A DNA stretch of 64,000 nt from Lewinella sp. IMCC34191. Lineage in GTDB: Bacteria > Bacteroidota > Bacteroidia > Chitinophagales > Saprospiraceae. The notes below the pieces were generated by a model. It saw nothing but the letters and a program-made list of their open reading frames with translations, was not told the DNA's origin and made no database searches. Where the stretch lies: assembly GCF_003390935.1 (NCBI RefSeq), contig NZ_QNQZ01000002.1, positions 186,001-250,000 on the forward strand. The letters are read 5' to 3'. Positions 62,407 through 64,000 of the stretch are shown in pieces. The translations under genes and the position numbers were made by a program. The stretch's first letter is position 1. Each line of letters begins with the position of its first letter.

Positions 62407-63140
62407 CGGCGGTTATGCAGCCCTATCTCTTCCCCTACCCCGGCTACTTTCAGTTGGTAATGGCGGCCGATCGCTTCATCTTTTACGATGATGTGCAATA
62501 CATCAATGATGGATGGATCAATCGGAATCGCCTACCGGACGGGTGGTTTACCGTACCCGTTGCCGCCGACCACATGGATACGCCAATCAAGGATCGGCGC
62601 ATAGCGGAAAAGCCCTACGCACGCTTCCGCAAGAAGTGGCTTAAACGATTTGATCTTCAGTATCGACGGGCCCCCTTTTATGAGTCGACGCGTCAGCTGA
62701 TCGACCGCGTGTTCGTCCCCGAGCCTACGCATATAGGCGCTCTAGCCGCCAGAAGCGTGGAACTGACGGCCGAACACCTCGAAATTGCACCCGTGTTCGG
62801 GACTTCCAGCAGCTTCACCTACGATCGGAATGCCGATACGCAGGACAAACTCCTCAGCTTACTGAACGAAACCGGAACTGAGGCCTTTGTGAACCCGGAA
62901 GGCGGACGCCACCTGTACGAAGCGGCCGCCTTTAACAACCAGGGGATTTCACTACGTTTCCTACACTCCACACTCGACTACAGCGGGCAGGCAGGGCGCT
63001 TGGGGTACTCCATCATACACCTGCTCGCTCACCACGAGCCCGAAGTTTGCCGGCGCTGGCTTACGCACTATACCCTGACATCCAACAACCAACATGAACC
63101 CGCAACAGACCAACCCGCAGAAAATCGTTCTCTTCGGTGA
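62403..63140 (+). CDS. WbqC family protein
   Basis: The 245-residue protein has the WbqC-like pattern AVMQPYLFPYPGYFQLVMAADRFIFYDDVQYINDGWINRNRL and the later VFGTSSS, NPEGGRHLYEAAAFNNQGISLRFL. WbqC proteins occur in O-antigen gene clusters, possibly in sugar acyl or amide modification, with no proven enzyme mechanism. The start is GTG at 62403, overlapping the DegT stop in GTGA; GTG codons just before and ATG at 62415 are alternatives. It overlaps the next gene by 47 bp in another frame. Confidence 0.87.
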   Translation: MTAVMQPYLFPYPGYFQLVMAADRFIFYDDVQYINDGWINRNRLPDGWFTVPVAADHMDTPIKDRRIAEKPYARFRKKWLKRFDLQYRRAPFYESTRQLIDRVFVPEPTHIGALAARSVELTAEHLEIAPVFGTSSSFTYDRNADTQDKLLSLLNETGTEAFVNPEGGRHLYEAAAFNNQGISLRFLHSTLDYSGQAGRLGYSIIHLLAHHEPEVCRRWLTHYTLTSNNQHEPATDQPAENRSLR

Positions 63141-63795
63141 GTCCCAGCTTGCCAGTCTGGCCCATTTCTACCTGACCCACGACAGTCCCCACGAAGTGGT
63201 GGCCTTCACCGTCGATGCAGACTACCGTAAGTCGGATTCGTACGAAGGACTGCCGCTCGTCGACTTCGAAAGCGTACAGGAGCATTATCCCCCGGGCGAA
63301 TTCGCCATGTTTCTGCCCATATCCTTCAAGCAGATGAGCCACCTGCGACGGTCCAAGCTGGAGGCGGCCAAGGAAAAGGGGTACGCGATCATCAGCTACG
63401 TCAGCAGTAAGGCCACGACCTGGCCGGACCTCAATGTGGGCGAGAATTGCTTCATCTTCGAAGACAATACCATACAGCCCTTCGTCACCATCGGCGACAA
63501 CTGCGTACTCTGGAGTGGCAATCACATCGGCCACCATACGACCATCGGCAATCATGTTTTCATAACCTCCCAGGTGGTTATCAGTGGCGCCTGCACGATC
63601 CACGATCACGCTTTCTTTGGCGTCAATGCCACCATTCGCGACGAAACGATCATCGGAGAAGCAACGCTGGTAGGCATGGGCGCGCTTATCACCCGGGATA
63701 CCGAGCCGTATTCCATTCATTTGGGCGCCAAGGGAAAAGTCGCCCGGGGAAAAAGCGTCAATCTCGACAGCATCTCCCATAAATCCGGCGGATAA
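63094..63795 (+). CDS. NeuD/PglD-like sugar O- or N-acyltransferase
   Basis: The 233-residue protein has an N-terminal nucleotide-sugar-binding region (KIVLFGESQLASLAHFYLTHD) and a left-handed beta-helix acyltransferase domain of hexapeptide repeats (NVGENCFIFEDNTIQPFVTIGDNCVLWSGNHIGHHTTIGNH ... GVNATIRDETIIGEATLVGMGALITRDTEPY). The catalytic His is in GHHTTIG. It acetylates an amino-sugar precursor for surface glycans. The ATG start at 63094 lies inside the WbqC gene (47-bp overlap); the N-terminal residues before KIVLFGE are few, so the start fits the family. Confidence 0.92.
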   Translation: MNPQQTNPQKIVLFGESQLASLAHFYLTHDSPHEVVAFTVDADYRKSDSYEGLPLVDFESVQEHYPPGEFAMFLPISFKQMSHLRRSKLEAAKEKGYAIISYVSSKATTWPDLNVGENCFIFEDNTIQPFVTIGDNCVLWSGNHIGHHTTIGNHVFITSQVVISGACTIHDHAFFGVNATIRDETIIGEATLVGMGALITRDTEPYSIHLGAKGKVARGKSVNLDSISHKSGG

Positions 63796-64000
63796 TGGCC
63801 TGGCAGAAACTCGGACGGGTATTCCATACCGGGGGGCAGCAGCCCTGGATGGTTTCCCATGCCTGTACCCCAACCTCGCTCTACCTTCCCGATGAGGACC
63901 GCATCCGGGTCTACTTCGCCCCACGGAATCAAAAGGGGCAGAGTATACCGACCTACCTGGAGGTGGAAGCCGCCGACCCTACCCAGGTCGTTTACCTCCA
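63795..64000 (+). CDS. GH43-like five-bladed-propeller family protein (cut by window edge)
   Basis: The open frame starts at ATG 63795, sharing one base with the preceding stop (TAATG), and runs off the right edge after about 68 residues. The visible pattern WQKLGRVFHTGG, MVSHACTPTSLYL, RIRVYFAPRNQKGQS and TYLEVEAADP matches the GH43-like propeller proteins found inside O-antigen clusters of Bacteroidota and others. Only the first propeller blades are visible; no catalytic residues can be judged. Context supports a role in surface polysaccharide synthesis or remodelling. Confidence 0.7.
   Translation, partial: MAWQKLGRVFHTGGQQPWMVSHACTPTSLYLPDEDRIRVYFAPRNQKGQSIPTYLEVEAADPTQVVYL

Overview
The window reads as a chromosome segment of a GC-rich Bacteroidota, most likely of the Saprospiria (Lewinella/Neolewinella-like). 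The reasons are type IX secretion (T9SS) C-terminal sorting domains on several secreted proteins, a gingipain-type PorU2-like protease, TAnnTTTG-type -7 promoter elements, futalosine-pathway menaquinone genes, DUF4292 and DUF4296 lipoproteins, a bacterial GGGP synthase, and many lipoproteins with little visible Shine-Dalgarno signal. This placement is inference; no rRNA is present.

Layout. 1-3.1 kb: a minus-strand uronic-acid polysaccharide degradation cluster (GH105 lipoprotein, PL38-like lyase, and a jelly-roll lyase-like protein running off the left edge). 3.4-7.2 kb: pyruvate kinase, a TPR protein and a DUF4292 lipoprotein. 7.2-13.4 kb: an unknown exported protein, a two-FAS1 T9SS protein, NDH-2, a decayed SpoIIAA-like gene, GGGP synthase and tRNA-Leu(GAG). 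13.5-20.1 kb: nitroreductase, isoaspartyl peptidase, a striking 5 x 137 bp tandem array, MlaE/MlaF, a beta-helix lipoprotein and ProB. 20.1-26 kb: three GT39-type membrane glycosyltransferases and a NodB-type deacetylase. 26-36 kb: a large FG-GAP T9SS protein, AspRS, an AT-richer island with two tandem paralogous secreted proteins, a small lipoprotein and a fourth GT39. 36-43.5 kb: PorU2-like protease, a multipass membrane protein and a small exported protein. 43.5-46.2 kb: mqnE - histidine phosphatase - mqnA. 46.2-50.5 kb: a BlaR1/BlaI-like pair and a PhoR/PhoB-like two-component pair. 50.5-53.1 kb: SixA-like phosphatase, DUF4296 lipoprotein and dnaX. 53.2-61.2 kb: VTT-domain protein, glutamine-synthetase-family enzyme, a kinase-like / HAD-IIA / small-ORF group, methylmalonyl-CoA mutase and a YihY/BrkB protein. 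61.3-64 kb: the start of a surface-polysaccharide cluster (DegT aminotransferase, WbqC, NeuD-like acyltransferase, GH43-like protein running off the right edge).

How parts connect. MqnE and MqnA feed menaquinone synthesis, the likely electron acceptor of the NDH-2 enzyme. T9SS cargo (FAS1, FG-GAP and the two tandem paralogs) sits near a PorU2-like protease. GT39 enzymes and the DegT/WbqC/NeuD group point to envelope glycan building.

Beyond genes, the most notable signals are: (i) a 137-bp five-copy array whose internal complementary segments occur in A-B-A'-B' order; (ii) a roughly 17-24 nt motif (core TACCTGCGCTCCGCCGC) found about eleven times, in intergenic DNA and inside unrelated genes in different frames; (iii) several genes with a -7-like box only 4-5 nt before the start codon, suggesting near-leaderless transcripts; and (iv) several other families of short hairpin repeats.
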